Assembly (NCBI GenBank): GCA_027574665.1
Contig: CM050648.1
Location: forward strand, 43,185,700-43,249,699
Origin: Rhynochetos jubatus
Taxonomy: Eukaryota > Chordata > Aves > Eurypygiformes > Rhynochetidae
DNA length: 64,000 bases
Reading direction: 5' to 3'
The position numbers and the translations under genes are program-made. Shown piece after piece: positions 49,497 to 62,590 of the stretch. The number at the start of each line of letters is the position of its first letter. Position 1 is the stretch's first letter. The notes beneath the pieces are model-generated. The model saw only the letters and a list, made by a program, of their open reading frames with translations, was not told where the DNA came from and searched no databases.

Positions 49497-49900
49497 TCAC
49501 TCAGAGTTGTGGTCAATGGCTTGATGTCCAAGTAAAGACCCCTGACGAGTGGTTTTCTTCAGGAATCAGTACTGGGGCTGATGTTTAGCATCTTGTTGGT
49601 GATGTTAACAGTAAGATTGAGTACACCCCCAGCAAATTTGTCGACAACACCAGGTTGCGTGGTGCGGTCAACATGGAGGGAAGGAATGCCATCCAGAGGG
49701 ATCTTGACAGACTGGGGAGGTGGACCTGTGACAAGGCCTAGAGAACCTGTGAATGCCCCATCCCTGGCACTGTTCAAGGCCAGGCTGGACGAGGCTTTGA
49801 GCAACCTGGTCTAGTGGAGGGTGTCCCTGCCCATGGCAGGGGGGTTGGAACTGAATGATCTTTAAGGTCCCTTCCAATCCAAACCATTCCATGGTTCACT
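49497..49900 (+). mobile_element. CR1 LINE, 5'-truncated and internally deleted
   Basis: It begins with CR1 sequence upstream of the YADD-type core ('ttgtggtcaatggcttgatg', 'tccaagtaaagacccctgac', 'atcagtactggggctgatg') and continues to 'gaggtggacctgtg' near 49734. It then jumps at once to the 3' segment 'agaacctgtgaatgcccc' and the standard end, finishing with a degraded tail ('attccatgg'). Compared with the copy at 22452-23390, about 630 bases are missing at the join near 49735. The 3' end is close to that of the two other younger CR1s, so the subfamily is probably the same. Confidence 0.95.
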
Positions 49901-52900
49901 GTTTTCAGTTCATTTTGGCACCTCTCTACAACTTGACACTCAGGTGTCTCTTCCTGCATCGGGCAGAGAGACCCAGAGCTGACTGTCCAGCTGACCTGGG
50001 GAGAAAGGTCATCTATGTGCTTGCACTCACTATTTCAAGGTGAAGAAAGGGGCTAGAAGAAATGGACCTTATGGTTGCTTTCTATCACATTTCCTATCAT
50101 GTAGACTGAGAACAGAGAGTCTCATCAGTACTCCCTCAGTACTGCATATTGAGCTAATAAAATATTACATTATGACATTCAATTCTAAGCTTATTTAGTA
50201 TGCATATTTAAAAAAATAACTAACAAAATAAGTTTTTTTGGAGGGAAGAATGAACTGTTGTAAGAATACCAAAAGATTATGCCAGTATTGATCCCACAGG
50301 GTTTGTCATTGCCATTTCTGTCCTCCTACTTGGAGATATTCAGGCCTACCCACACACTGTCGGCTACAATTCAATATATATACCAGGCATGACAAACAGA
50401 CAGGTTTTATGACACTATGTGAGAAACAGATTTTGTGTACTCTCTTCAAGTGATTGAATTACTGGAGGCACAACAAGCCATGTAATACTGTAGTCTGATG
50501 TAAATAAATCTAAACCTTCTTGCAGAGCAATGAAGACAGGGACTAATTTACATCAATGAATCTCACAACCTCTGATATACTGGGTCCTGTCAAGTAAGGT
50601 GTAGATGTGCAGCATGCCACAGATCAGGAATGAAAAACTGAATTTCTGATGTGTTTCATAAAAATGATGATTGCCTGAGTTTTCAGGCTTAGGCCTGACT
50701 CCAAATGCAGCTGTGTCTGCTGAGCAGCTGACGAGATTGGAAGTCGCAGGATTTTGTCACTTGGAGAAACTAGGCCTAGTAAGAAAACTCAGTGACATCC
50801 TTTTCATTTAATGCCATCTTGGTGAAATCATGTTAAGAAAACGAATTTAGACACCCTCATTTCATAAGTCATATTGAATATAACAACAAAAGCAGTCCAC
50901 ATAGAATTTTTTTCTGTAACTTCCCTGTGTCTGGAGTGAGACATTTGAAGCAGGTTCTTAAACTCTGAAGAAACCAAACAATTAACTATTGTTGTGAGAT
51001 TAATGAATAGTTTAGGCCCAAGCTTAAAATGTACTGCATTTTATTTATTGAAGTGAACACAAATCTGATGCAGAAGCAAAGGCAAGACTTTTTTAAACCT
51101 ATTCAAAGTTGTCAAGCTCTTGGATGTTGTTTCTGGAATGAGATTGGAAGAAGAGTCTTGCCATGTACTAGAAAAATATGGCCAAGAAAAGTCCTGCCTG
51201 CTCCAAACTGATCTGGAGCAAGAGGACATGGATGATAAGAAGGTACTTTCTTTTATTTGTTATTCATTCAGTAACAAAAATAAATTAAAAATCTGAAAAT
51301 ATTCAGTTAGAAATTAACTGAGTGAATTTTAGAAATGACATTTTATAAAAATTGTTGTGTATCATCAATTTCTGTAAAGAAAAACTTAGATTCACTTGGA
51401 AGGACAAACTTTGCACAGCAAATTGTCCTAGAAATTTGAAGAGATGTACTTGATATGTTATTCTACCAAATACTTTAAATGAGAATAAAACCTCCACTCC
51501 CACAGATGTCCTATGTTTTAATTCTGGCAAAGAAATTCTATAAGAAATCTTACCATTGCATACCTTCTGTTTCCAATGATTTAGAGAGGATCTCTCAGAA
51601 GCATTTTTTCTGTTGTTTATAATTGTCCTGAAGTTTATCCACTCCAAGGGCTAACAGACCTTGCAGATTAAAGCTATGTCAATGTGAAGTAGGAGCAGGA
51701 AAACAGGACAATCTTGCAAAAGCCAGATATGAACCCACAAAAGTTCTTATTTGCTTTGAGGACAAACACTGTGTCAGCTGTAGCTTTTTCTTCTGGTGAT
51801 CATACAACACAGAATAAGTTGTTGCAGTCTGACTGAAAAGTCACTAAACCAAAAATAACTCTGAGTAGACCTGGACTTAATGGCTCACCTGTGTCAAGGA
51901 GAAAATGATACCTATGGGTATGGTTTGTCTTGTCATTTTTATTGCTGTTCTTCAAATTGGTTTGTTAGTAAAGTGGGAAGGGGCTGTTATTGTTTTGTAT
52001 GCTGGTAACCTGATTCTATTTTCTCTAATTTATCTCTATTCACGCACTTATCCAGAAAATAGGAAGGACCTGATGTTTTTAGAATCTGAGGTATTGCAAA
52101 TGTACTGAAATCAAAACAGTAAACATGCCTTGGCCTTTGGCAAAGTGAAATATGTTGGTTTTTCCCTGTTTATGTGATTTTCCTAAGAGAGTAGGGATTT
52201 ACAGGAGGTTTCTGAAGATAACAGAAAAAAAAATGGATTGACTGAATTTTAAAGGCTAGTTTTCTAAAATGCAAAGTGCTCATAAGGTGAAGAGACATGA
52301 CAGACAAAGAAAGAGAAACAAAACAGAAGCATGAAGAGATGAAAAGGTTGCCCTAAATGCTGTGGGGAAAAAACCAGAAAACAAAAACTAAAGCTGTCAG
52401 GTAGCATTGTCAGGAAAAAAGAGTAGTTTTGGTGAGCTGAAGATGAATGTCTTGGTATGTTGTACAATTACAAACTTAAATGCTGCAAAATAAAAGAAAA
52501 AACAAAACCAAAACCCATAACCAACTGAGACAACATAACATGATGTTGAGATACCTGTTTATTGAAATACAAAAACGTGTTTTAAAGTGAATCAAAGAAG
52601 GAAAAGACTTGGAAGAGAAACCTTAATTCCCTGCATGGGAAATGATTAAAGGAATTCTACTGGTAGTGAAGAGGCTACTCAATGGGTCATAAAATTATTA
52701 GTGGAAAACTATTAAAAAATCTAAAAGTTTACATTTCATATCAGTTGACATTTCTTTCAGGTTTCATTCTCCTTTATGTTCTGTTGTTAAGTAGAAATTC
52801 TTAATTTTCTTCCATTCCAATGTAGAAAGTGTTTTACACAGATAATTAACTTTTAATGAAAAGAACTCATCTATAGAAACATCCTTAATATTTAGTTATT

Positions 52901-55900
52901 TAAGAACAGATCTTTTGTGTGAATTAAACATCTTATTTGCTAATACTGAGATAGCATTAAGTGACATGAAACTGAAATGGCATTCCATCTCAAAATCTAA
53001 TAGTTTCTTGTGCCTGGAAAAGGTCAGCATGTTCTGTCAAAGGTTCATCTTCTGCAACTGTAGAAAAAAATGTTTTGCTGAAGTTCAAGAGACATTGAAA
53101 GGATCAAATGACATTACTGCTAGAGGCAGAGGAACCATATACTTTAGATCCACTTCCGTTAATTCTCACTCTGCCCTACTTCTCACTTATTTTAGAAAAA
53201 CCTTCAACTCCTACTGTGTTTTTAAACCTGGTTTACCCATTCAGAAGTTCATCTTCCTTGCTTTCCTCCTATATTTTTCTCAAGCCTTTTTGACTTCCAC
53301 TGGTTTGTCCCTTATCAGGTGGATGATTTACTTGACCTTGATAGACAAGTCTACTCTTCCAAAAGGAACACCTCCTCCTTAACACAGTCTGACTCTCGTC
53401 CCTTCAGGTCCTCCATATCCTATGGGTGTTTGGTCATTCTTTCTAACTACTGCTCTCCATGTTTCCGGAAAGGAAAAATTGTTGCTGCTGCTGTGGGTAA
53501 CTAAAGATTGCTATTATGTAATCCCTTTGCATGTTGTCATCCCAGATCCTTAGTTCAGCAAGAAATTTGCTGCAACAAAAGCTTTCCGTAAGTGAATAAA
53601 AACTGCTGGGTAAGGAGTGAAGGAATATAAGCATATTGCAGATCTGTTGAACAAGCAAATACTTTTACATTTTGTTCAAATGCAAAGAGAACCTCCATGC
53701 CAATTAGTAATGGACTGTCATTTTTAGGTGTGTATTCTTTTGATTTGGAATAGTACTTCCATGTTTTAAAAGCTTAAGATGTTCTTGGCTACTTTTTTAT
53801 TGCAAGGGCAGATGAGATAGCCTGAAGTTAATACACATGATATAGGTGACAGATTTACTTAATATTGCTGATATAAAAATCCATTCAGCAATTTCAAGAT
53901 CATAGTTTATTAACCCTGGTTTTGTCATTTTTGACATTCATTTTAAATGAAGCGAGTTGAACCCATAATTTGTTGAAGTCTGGAAAGCCATTGGTTATCA
54001 GAGAGAGGATAATTTTTTGTGAGGAATTGTTTGTGATTGTATCACTTACCAGGAGCTGAGAAGTAATTATTTAAAACTACATTATTAGACCACATACATC
54101 ATCAGTGAAATTTTGCTGTACAATAGAAGTATACCTGAAACGCATTCGGCTATAGTATTTGATATTTCAATGTAACTGCAGAAAAACGTTAGTCATGCAC
54201 AGTTTTAAAATAAATACTTTCAAAGAAATATTTTGCTTAGTTTCTATGTAATCTTCTAAGTTAGATACATAAGTTAGAAGTCTGGGTTGTTTGTAATGAA
54301 AGGGTAGATTTTAGCTCTGGATTGAGGTACTCTGAGTCACCTTTGGAGCCTTGTTTACCGTATGAGTTCAACTGTTGAAATTAGTTTGTCTGAAAGTCTC
54401 CTCTCTCCTACCTATTTTCCTTTTCCTGCTCTTGCCTAATAACACCTCTATCTTCCTTAAGCCATTGCTCTTTCCCCTTACTCTTTGTATAATTCATCTA
54501 TTTAACCAAAGCTTCTTCCTTTATAAATTTTTAAAATAAAGGCAGGTAAAGGCTAAAGAGATTGAATGTTTTTAATGCACTTCTTTTCATATTCAATGAG
54601 TATGCAGAAGGGCAAGCTGTTCTGGCCCCTTGGGTTAATACTGCAGTAACACCTTGTGGACAGGAAGACAAGTAAAAGAACTCAATGCTTAAAACCAATT
54701 AGTAAAGCATAAATTTTATCAGCATCTGTCAAACAGCTATTCTCTTTTTGATACTTTTGGAGTAAGTAGCTGTTTTCAGACAAGGTGGTGACTGAGGAGA
54801 TATGTATTAATGTCTGCTGGGAGTGTTGACATCTACCCAATTTTAGGTTGTCTGTAACCAAGGCTTCCCCTTAGCTAAGAACAGAGAAAGCAAATACGAT
54901 TTTCTGCTCAGGATATTTATTTTAAGAAAAAAGAATGACTGGGGCATGATGGTGTAAATATAAGCAAAGTTTGTACTATTTGTGTAAAAAAAACACACTA
55001 TGAAAAAGAAAAAAAAAAAAAGGTGTTTAAGTAGCAAATACAAAAATCATGATGGCTTTTTTTTTTTTTTGGTCAAAATATGAAGGGAAAATAAAAAATT
55101 CTGTGAACAGAAGATGGCAATGAATACTCAAGATTTAATGTGTCATAGAAGAGCAGTTGCTGTCTGTTGGAAGTTTGAATAAGTAGTATTGGTATATATA
55201 ATAATACAGAATTATAGTAACTTACACCTGGATCTATGGGAGGTATTATGGATCTAATTCTCATTTAGAATCTGTTGGAGATGGATGTGCAACTTTCATG
55301 TTCTCTTTTTTAAAACATATTTTTTTGGTGTTGGTAACAAAGTGGTAGGATTTTTTTTCACCTTGTGGAAAAAAAAAAAAACAGTGATCAAGAGAACAAC
55401 CAGATGTTATTAAAACAAATTATTAAACAACCAACTACTATTAAAATAAGTATTAGAAAGAGATTGTAAATAAGGACTAAGGGGCTATGGCAAATTATCC
55501 CAGCTGTGGAAATACTGCTTCTATTAACTTCAAGTGATTACTGTCACTGTGCAAAACACAGCAATCCTAAATGACTGGGATTTTTAAAGATTGTGCTCTC
55601 TTTTCCTCTTTAAGCTTTGTTGGTGAAATGTTTTAAAATTGGAGAGAAATAGGGCCTACAGAAAGGACAGGGCATGAAACTGAATCATGTCAATTAGGCA
55701 TTAAAAGACATGGTATTCTCTGAGTGAGAATGAGATATTTTGTTACAACTAAGATGAGCAACTAGTCTTTTTCTGAGAGCAAAAAAGGAATAGTGTCACA
55801 AAGAAATGTCCAGTCTCTAGGCTTTTCAAACATATCTGTTAAGCCATTCTCAAATTAGTACCCTCAAATAAATAGCTAAAATAATGATACAGGCAATTTG

Positions 55901-58900
55901 TCTGCATTACTGGGATCAGCACATCTGGCTGATGCAGTAACTGAGCTGAAATCTGTTACCAAGCACCTGCCTGGGGTTTCTGTGCTTGTGGGGGGTGCCC
56001 ACTCCCCACAGTAACTACGCTGCTGGCCGTGTGTGGGTCAGGAGCCTTACCATCCTGCCTGCCAGCAAGGTACCTCATGTGCTGGTCTTGCTTTTCCCCC
56101 TGGCAACATTATCCCGGCAACAGAACTGCACTGTAAGGGTTGTTTGCAGCTTGTGTTGCCAAGGTGGAAAGAGTAAGGAATTTTAATGCACTTTATATTA
56201 CTGTTATGTGTATATATTTACAATGAGGGACTTTGAAACATCAGCAATGATGGCTGAGTCAGTTGCTTCCAATTAGAAACTCTTATTTTTTACTGAATAA
56301 ACCTTTCCAAAACTCCAAGCCTTTCCCTTGGTTCTCCCTTACTCTCCCTGTGAGCAAGCGACAGATGAGAGGTGGAAATGCTGTAGCGAGGAGACAGGGC
56401 AGCAACTCACTGAGGCTGTATTTATGCAAGGGAATAATAATGATGGCAGGAGGCAGAGAACAGCAAGTCCCACCCCCGAACAGGGCTGCCTGGCTCTGTT
56501 GTGCAGTTTAAAAGAGGAAAAAATGACCCAAGGGCTCAATTTTCAGTGGTGCCTTATTCAGTAATAACAAGAGAGGACTCCAGCAGTTTTAGTAATAGAG
56601 TCCTATAGTTTCCAGTCTCAAAAGACAAATAGCAGGCAAGGATGGATCTACCTGTGGAGAAGGGGACAGCTAAAATTAGGACCTTTAGCTTCCCCTGCCA
56701 GTTAACAGGAGTGGCCATGCCTTGCTGCTAGCCCCAAGTGCCCTTTCTCATGCAGTCTGATAAAAGCGGTGTCTTTCTTTGAGAAGGAAGATGGGATTTT
56801 GTTGAAGGAGAGAGTTACTCTCTGCTTAATAGTTTAAAATAATTGTTAAGCTTTTATCTTCTAAACACATCAGCTTGGGAAAGTGAAGCAGCTACAAAGT
56901 AAAAATGAAATGGAAAAGGCAACATCACAAAAGACGACTATTTCATTGAACCAGGGAAAAGCCAGCAGTGTTATACGAGATTAATATTGTCAAGAACTGA
57001 ATTCATTCTGCAATGAACCGTGAATTCTAACTGAAATAGGTTCAGTTGAGTTAAAGTTTCTAACCAACCTTCATAATGACTTTATTTAGGAAATGGACAG
57101 AAAAGCAGAATCTATTTTAATTGCTAACAAGATTATTTATCTGATGATCCCAGTGATTTTTACTAGTTTATTTTCCTCACCAACTATGGTCTGATTGGAA
57201 CTATACAAAAATGTGATTTTTTTGGTGACATTTCATCACTGAAAAAGAGAAAAATAAGTGGGTTAAATGTACTGTCCTAACTGAAACTGAACCCTGTAAT
57301 AAATTTTCTGGTTAGATACTGCAATTTTAATTAAAAAAAAAAAAAAAGGTTATCTTAAAGTAAAAAAAAGTAAACTTTTCATAATGTTGATACCACTTGG
57401 GTTTTAAATATTTTTGCTCTTTTTATCAGCTGAAATGTTTTGATTAAGGCAGTGTGACTTTATTATAATTTCTAGTCATTATGAATATATATTACTGATG
57501 AATTTATTTTTTCCCAGCTATATTTTTATTTCCATTAAAGATTCATTATATGAAAAGTTAGAGAAAACTGAAACTCTGTTACCAGGGGGTTGAATATCCT
57601 CAGTAACACTGCAAAGGTAGTTTGAGAAAGATTCTTTCAGCTGGGGAGGGAGTGTGGAAAACCCTAGAAACTGCTCTGTGTGTGTGCCTGATAGACTGAG
57701 CCAAACAATTGAATCAATGGAGTTGACCTGAGATGTGAATTTAGCTCAGTGCATTACAGGTCCTCAACACAAATACACTGGAGTGTATGGCCCCACAGCA
57801 TGAAAAAGATGAGGAGTGCCTTGAGAAGCTCAGCAGGAATGTGTGTGGGAGTACTGAAGAGGTTCAAGGGAAACAGCGTGCATCAGAGGGAAGAGAGTGC
57901 AGAAGGATAAAATTGTCATTACACCCTCCTTCAGCCAGCAGTGCCACTTCTCTGAGTCCCTGCTGTCGCATGACACAGCCAGGTATTGCTTCGAAGCAGT
58001 GATTTCACAAGTAGCAGGAGTTTCTAGGTGTGGGAAAAGAGACGTTCTTGCCCAAGAAATGGGAACAATGTCTTTTCTGCCAAAATACAAACAGTGCTGG
58101 AATAAAGTTATGGCAGAGATGAAAGGAAAACATGTGTGTCTTAATGTTGGCTAATATTTTCAACAGATGCTTTAGTAACAGGCCAGAATATGTGAAAGAT
58201 TTTATAGAAAGATGAGTTTCTGAGATATTTTTGGAACTGAAGTGGGATTTGAAAAGTTAAGTGAGACAAATAAAATTAGATGAGCACTGATGGGCTGTTA
58301 TATAGATGGAAATCTATCAATCAACGTATCAGCATCGACCCAGTAAATACTGCATCTTCAGGGCTATTTGTTATAAACTATGAGTGTTTACTTTAATGAC
58401 TGTCAAATATCTGTCCAGGACATATAGCTGAATTTTGAATAGAGAGATTATGGCATCTTAATTATTAATGAGACTTTTATTCTGCAAGAAGTTAGACTGA
58501 TTTCAATGTCATTTAATCTCCAGAGCAGGTGAAAGGTGTGTTTCCCTCTACACTAATAGAGCTATTTTATGTTGTGATGCAATAATGTAACTGAAATATG
58601 GGTAGAATTGCAGTCTGCTTTGATTTAAATTAAATCAATATTTATTGACATTAAATTAATATGAAAATTACTACTCTTAATAGCAAGTAAGGGTTAAAGC
58701 TGGGGCTTGTGTCAGTGTAACTATACTGTTTCAAATTCAAACGTTAGGTTACATTAGATTGCATTCCAAGAGATTACCTTAAGACAGAGGTAGTGAAAAT
58801 GGGGGAAAAGACTTCTGCTCCTGGTCTTGGAGGTTGTTAGTAGTTAATTTTTTTTAATATGATTTACTTAATTTATCAAATATCCTGCTCTCATGCTGAC

Positions 58901-61143
58901 AGGTATAAGGTTATCTCCAGCTCTATTCAGATGCTCACATAAAATCAAATTAAAGCTTTGTTTGCTTGTTTTGTGATGGTTCTGAGTTTGTTGTAAACAA
59001 CTTATTACTTTCCAAAGCACCAACCTGTAAGTATCTTCTGCTTTGTCCAGCCTGGTGTGGCTTGGTCTAAACAGTTGTTGTAGCTGATGAAGAACGCCTT
59101 CTTCCTGGCAAATGCAATATCCTGAGCACAAAGGCATTTCTGAGCATGAGGATTTTTAGGGCTGCAAGTCTGGGCAGCTGTGCTTGATGTGAGATTTCAA
59201 TGCAGTGTTGGTAACACTATATCTGCACTGGCAACCAGTGAGGTACAGTAAAAGCAATTCATAGAGTGAAATGGCACTGGAGCCAGTGCTTGTGCTGCGT
59301 ACACCCTATGTGGCCTAGCTCCAGGCTGACAGACTGGGCTGAACACACATTACCACTTCTAGGTGTGCTCTGTCACAGAGTGCTTTAGGCTGCTTAAAAG
59401 ATCAGTGTCACAAATGTTAGGAGGAAAAAACTATTTTAACATGATTTTGTGAAAAAAAAAACCTACTTAAGAGAATTGCATGGAAAAGTCCACTCTATTA
59501 CTTACTTGAAATAGAAAAACATACAAAGGTGGAATCAAATTAGCAGTGAGTTAAAATGGTTTATACACAAATTAAAAATTATTTACACAGGGTCAGGGGA
59601 AATTGCATCTGCACTGGGTGGCTGTGATTAATATATATATGGACTGGGGGGAAAGGAAGTTCTTCTCATTGAGTCACAAGGTTCAGAGTGGGTCCCCTTG
59701 CTTTCTAAACTTCTCAAAGAGAAGTCTAGGGGCAGATGAATCCATTCCTAGTCCCAGACTTGGGCAATGGTCTATGTCTAAGGGATTATGTGTAGGGAGC
59801 ACAATATGGTGAGGTAAAATGAAATTTTGGGGACTCAGCTTGTTATTGTTCACTTGGTTTTGCTTGGGGTACAGTTATCTTTCTTCATATTAGGTAGTAT
59901 GGGTATATGTTTTGGATTTGTGAGAAGGTGGCTTCATAATTACACATTTTTCCCTACTACATTTTCTGGGGTTTTTTTCTTTCTTTTTTTTTTTTTTTTT
60001 CCCCCTCCCAGTGTCCATTGGTAGTTCATACTAGAAAAATGATCAGTGAGTAGAATGCCAGATGCCTGTAAATTCTGATAAATTGGTTCTGTGATACTAT
60101 TTAGTGGTTTCAACACAGTAAATGTGATTACCTTTGTGGTTAGTGCAAACTGGACTTTGAACTACTAGCAGAGACAAATTTCAAATGTGGGACTTGAAAG
60201 TATTAAGCCTTTCCAACACTTCACATCAGGATTCTTGGTTGAAGCTGTAGTGTAAGAGGAGGACTCTTACCTGGATCACTCTTGAAGGTACCTCTTCTTG
60301 CTACAAGACTGATAAATTGCTGTGATGGCAAAAGGCATTTCCTAGTCACTCTTACATCAAGTGCATAGTACATGCATTACACATTACGTACATTAAACCT
60401 TGGTGCTGGCCACAGCAGACAGTCTGAGAGTGAACCTCATGGATTTTTTGTTAGTGAGCAGATGGGGAATTAAACTGACAGGACACAGATCCTGAAGACA
60501 TAGAACTGCCAGCCTGACACTTTCAGAAAGGGGTATATTTAACACACAGCTGGACTTAGCTCAGTTTTGTTCACACTGGTTCTGGACATGAAGCTCAGGA
60601 ATGGCCATCTACACCAGTAAAGGGAGACTATGTTTCCTGTCCAGCATTCTAAACATTTTCTCCTTTGCTCACTTTTCTCACGGCTGGAGGCCTTGGAGCT
60701 TGTATGAGCTGTGACAAAATTTGCCAACCTGTATGCAGCACGTCCATGACAGGTAAGAAACGGTGCAGGTAACAAGCGGTCTAAATCGTTGCATGAAGGC
60801 GCCTGTGAGTAGCTTGTGCTGAGCAAGAATTCATGCTGAGAAAACACTAGGGTTTTTTTTTTGAGCTAGTGTGATGCTGTAGAGAGCTCATGGGCCTGAT
60901 GCTACCTCCAGAGCAGTGTGGTTCAGATGTGCGTGGAGTTCCAGGAAGAAATCTGAGAACAAATGCAGCCTTTCTGGAGGCTGGAGGACTTACTGCCTTT
61001 GGAAATGTGTGAACTGTAGGGACAAACATTTGCTAGAAACCATTTCAATTTGGCAAAATGTGTGGTTTTTTCCTTGCTTCTTCAGAAAAGGGTCGTGCAG
61101 ATGAGTGTTTGAGGAGAAACTTGTCTTTGAATGACACGTATTC
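49901..61143. other. Intergenic DNA without supported genes
   Basis: Mostly AT-rich with no convincing gene. The longest open frame (52915-53382, 155 codons) and the frames at 53108-53504 have no known domain. Poly(A) or poly(T) runs occur near 55008-55022, 55057-55071, 55369-55381, 57333-57347 and 59980-60000. A consensus-like splice donor (CAG/GTAAGA near 60751) stands alone, without supporting exon evidence. GC-richer patches at 55960-56160, 56340-56510 and 57780-58070 are unexplained. Confidence 0.5.
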
Positions 61144-61199
61144 ATGTATAAACATGAATTTATATATATCTGCATATATATATTTTTAATGTCTTGGCA

Positions 61200-61590
61200 G
61201 GACATCTTAATGTCACAGAAGGATGAAGAAACATGGTGCCCCAGTTTGTACCTTAAGCTAATTCCATTCCATGCTGGGGACATAAACTGGAAAATCCTTC
61301 ATGGAGCATTGAGTACAAATGCATTTGCAGTGTGTTTCATGAGGTTCTCAGACTTGCCATACTATTGTGATGAGAGAAGGATCCTGAAACACATGAACAT
61401 TGAACATGTCTGGTTGCACTTGAGCTACTTCCTCCTTAAAGATCCCTTGTGGAGGTCTTTCCTCCTTGTCTCCTATTTATATCCTCCACATCTGAGACAT
61501 GATCAAGTCTCAGCACCTATTTGCCAACTTCCCACTGGCCACAGAACCAGGAGAAGAAAATTTAAAGCTTTTTTTGACCCTCTCCACTAA
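61200..61590 (+). mobile_element. Fossil of a non-CR1 LINE reverse transcriptase C-terminus (zf-RVT-like, Tx1-type)
   Basis: A stop-free frame at 61144-61590 contains, from about residue 49, Asn-Trp-Lys-Ile-Leu-His-Gly-Ala-Leu-Ser-Thr-Asn-Ala-Phe. About 17 residues later comes Pro-Tyr-Tyr-Cys-Asp-Glu-Arg, then His-Met-Asn-Ile-Glu and Leu-His-Leu-Ser-Tyr-Phe-Leu-Leu. This is the spacing of the zinc-binding-like module after the reverse transcriptase in Tx1-type and related LINEs (Trp-Lys-x-Leu-His-Gly-Ala, Cys-Pro-Phe-Cys-x-x-Arg-Glu-Thr, Phe-His, Glu-Cys-x-Arg-Leu). CR1 does not carry this module. The first Cys of the CxxC pair and the Cys after the Glu are replaced, so zinc binding is lost. 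The end of the frame (from about residue 110) no longer matches. No catalytic part was found upstream. A chance match is possible but less likely given four ordered blocks. Confidence 0.45.
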
Positions 61591-62196
61591 CCCTTCTCTT
61601 ATCTTTTGTCTTTCAAGTCTTCTGATACTGGTTAGTTCCATCAGTTGATTTGATTTCAGAACAGTGCTTGAAAGTAGATCATCCTGGTTATCAGAAAGCT
61701 GAACATCAGCATCAGGCATGGAGGAAAAGAGACAAACCTTTATGCTGAATATTCATAAGGAAGGCAAGTTTACCTCTGGATAAATATAAACAAGCTCTGG
61801 GTGAATATAAACAAACCATGGAATAAATTATGTCAGTGCAACTCTCTGCAGAGGGGAGCTTTTGTTGATCCATTTCTTTTAGCTTCCACTTTGTATCTTC
61901 TACCTTCCACTACCATGAACCACAGTCAAGGGCAACACTGGGGACATGGAAAGTCTGACTTTTCTCTGAGCTTCTGAAATGAGCTGGTACTTTTGCTCAG
62001 AGTATCATGACATATAGCAGCCTCGATACTATGAAAATGAGATCTTGTATGTCCATACTGAGGCTAATGTGCATTGAATTAATGAAAGTATACTATTAAT
62101 AACTGTAAGATAAAGATTAATATCACAGAAATAACTTAGGTATCCAAGTGCTCTTAAATTTCTCATTTACATATCTATATTTACACGTTATTCATT
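61591..62196. other. Intergenic DNA
   Basis: No gene or clear repeat is visible between the LINE fossil and the split CR1. Confidence 0.5.
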
Positions 62197-62251
62197 GTGA
62201 GGCTGGTGAGACACTGGAACAGACTGCCCAGAGAAGTTGTGGATGCTGCCT
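62197..62251 (+). mobile_element. CR1 LINE, upstream part of a copy split by an LTR
   Basis: The segment 'gagacactggaacagactgc' followed by 'ccagagaagttgtggatgc' is the CR1 region just upstream of the 3' UTR. It breaks off at 62251, at the target site of the inserted LTR. The rest of the same copy resumes at 62591-62596. Confidence 0.85.
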
Positions 62252-62590
62252 TGTGGTTTAACTCCAGCTAGCAAAATACCACAAAGCCTCTCTCACAGAT
62301 CCCCCTTACCCTCCTCTGCACTGAGCAATGACATACTATAGAATGAAATACTTCCTTGGACAGATTGGGTCAGCTGTCTGAACTGTGTGTCCCCTACACT
62401 GCCTGTAGCCAGGCAGTGAAAACTGGGAATGCAGTTGCAGTATCAGAAGCGGAGAAAGACCTTGAATTCAGTGCAGGCATTCCCCAGTGCCAGCTAAGTA
62501 CTTGTCAGTACTTCCCTTAGCATCCAGAAACACAGCTTCATAGCAGTTACGGTAAAGAGAGTTAACCCTTTCCTGACTGAACCCAGCACA
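62252..62590 (-). mobile_element. Solo LTR (avian ERVL-like) inserted in CR1
   Basis: The 339-base element begins TG and ends CA and is flanked on both sides by the 5-base direct repeat tgcct (62247-62251 and 62591-62595). Read on the minus strand it starts 'tgtgctgggttcag', passes 'aaagggttaactctc' and a central 'cagacagctgacccaa' segment, and ends 'agttaaaccaca'. I associate these words with a common LTR type of neoavian genomes, from ERVL-like elements; the 5-base duplication agrees with that class. No internal retroviral region is attached, so it is a solo LTR, a fossil left by recombination. It is shorter than the full-length LTRs I recall. It must be younger than the CR1 it interrupts. 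Confidence 0.85.

Noticed and set aside
51905-52108. 67-codon hydrophobic frame that looks like two membrane segments
   Set aside because: AT-rich codons naturally give Leu, Ile, Val and Phe; there is no family match and the frame is short.
52915-53504. 155-codon frame plus overlapping frames, and an acceptor-like site near 53318
   Set aside because: No known domain; the acceptor-like sequence has no paired donor with coding potential.
60540-60752. Possible exon ending at a consensus donor (CAG/GTAAGA)
   Set aside because: A lone donor is not enough; no acceptor, coding frame or known transcript supports it.
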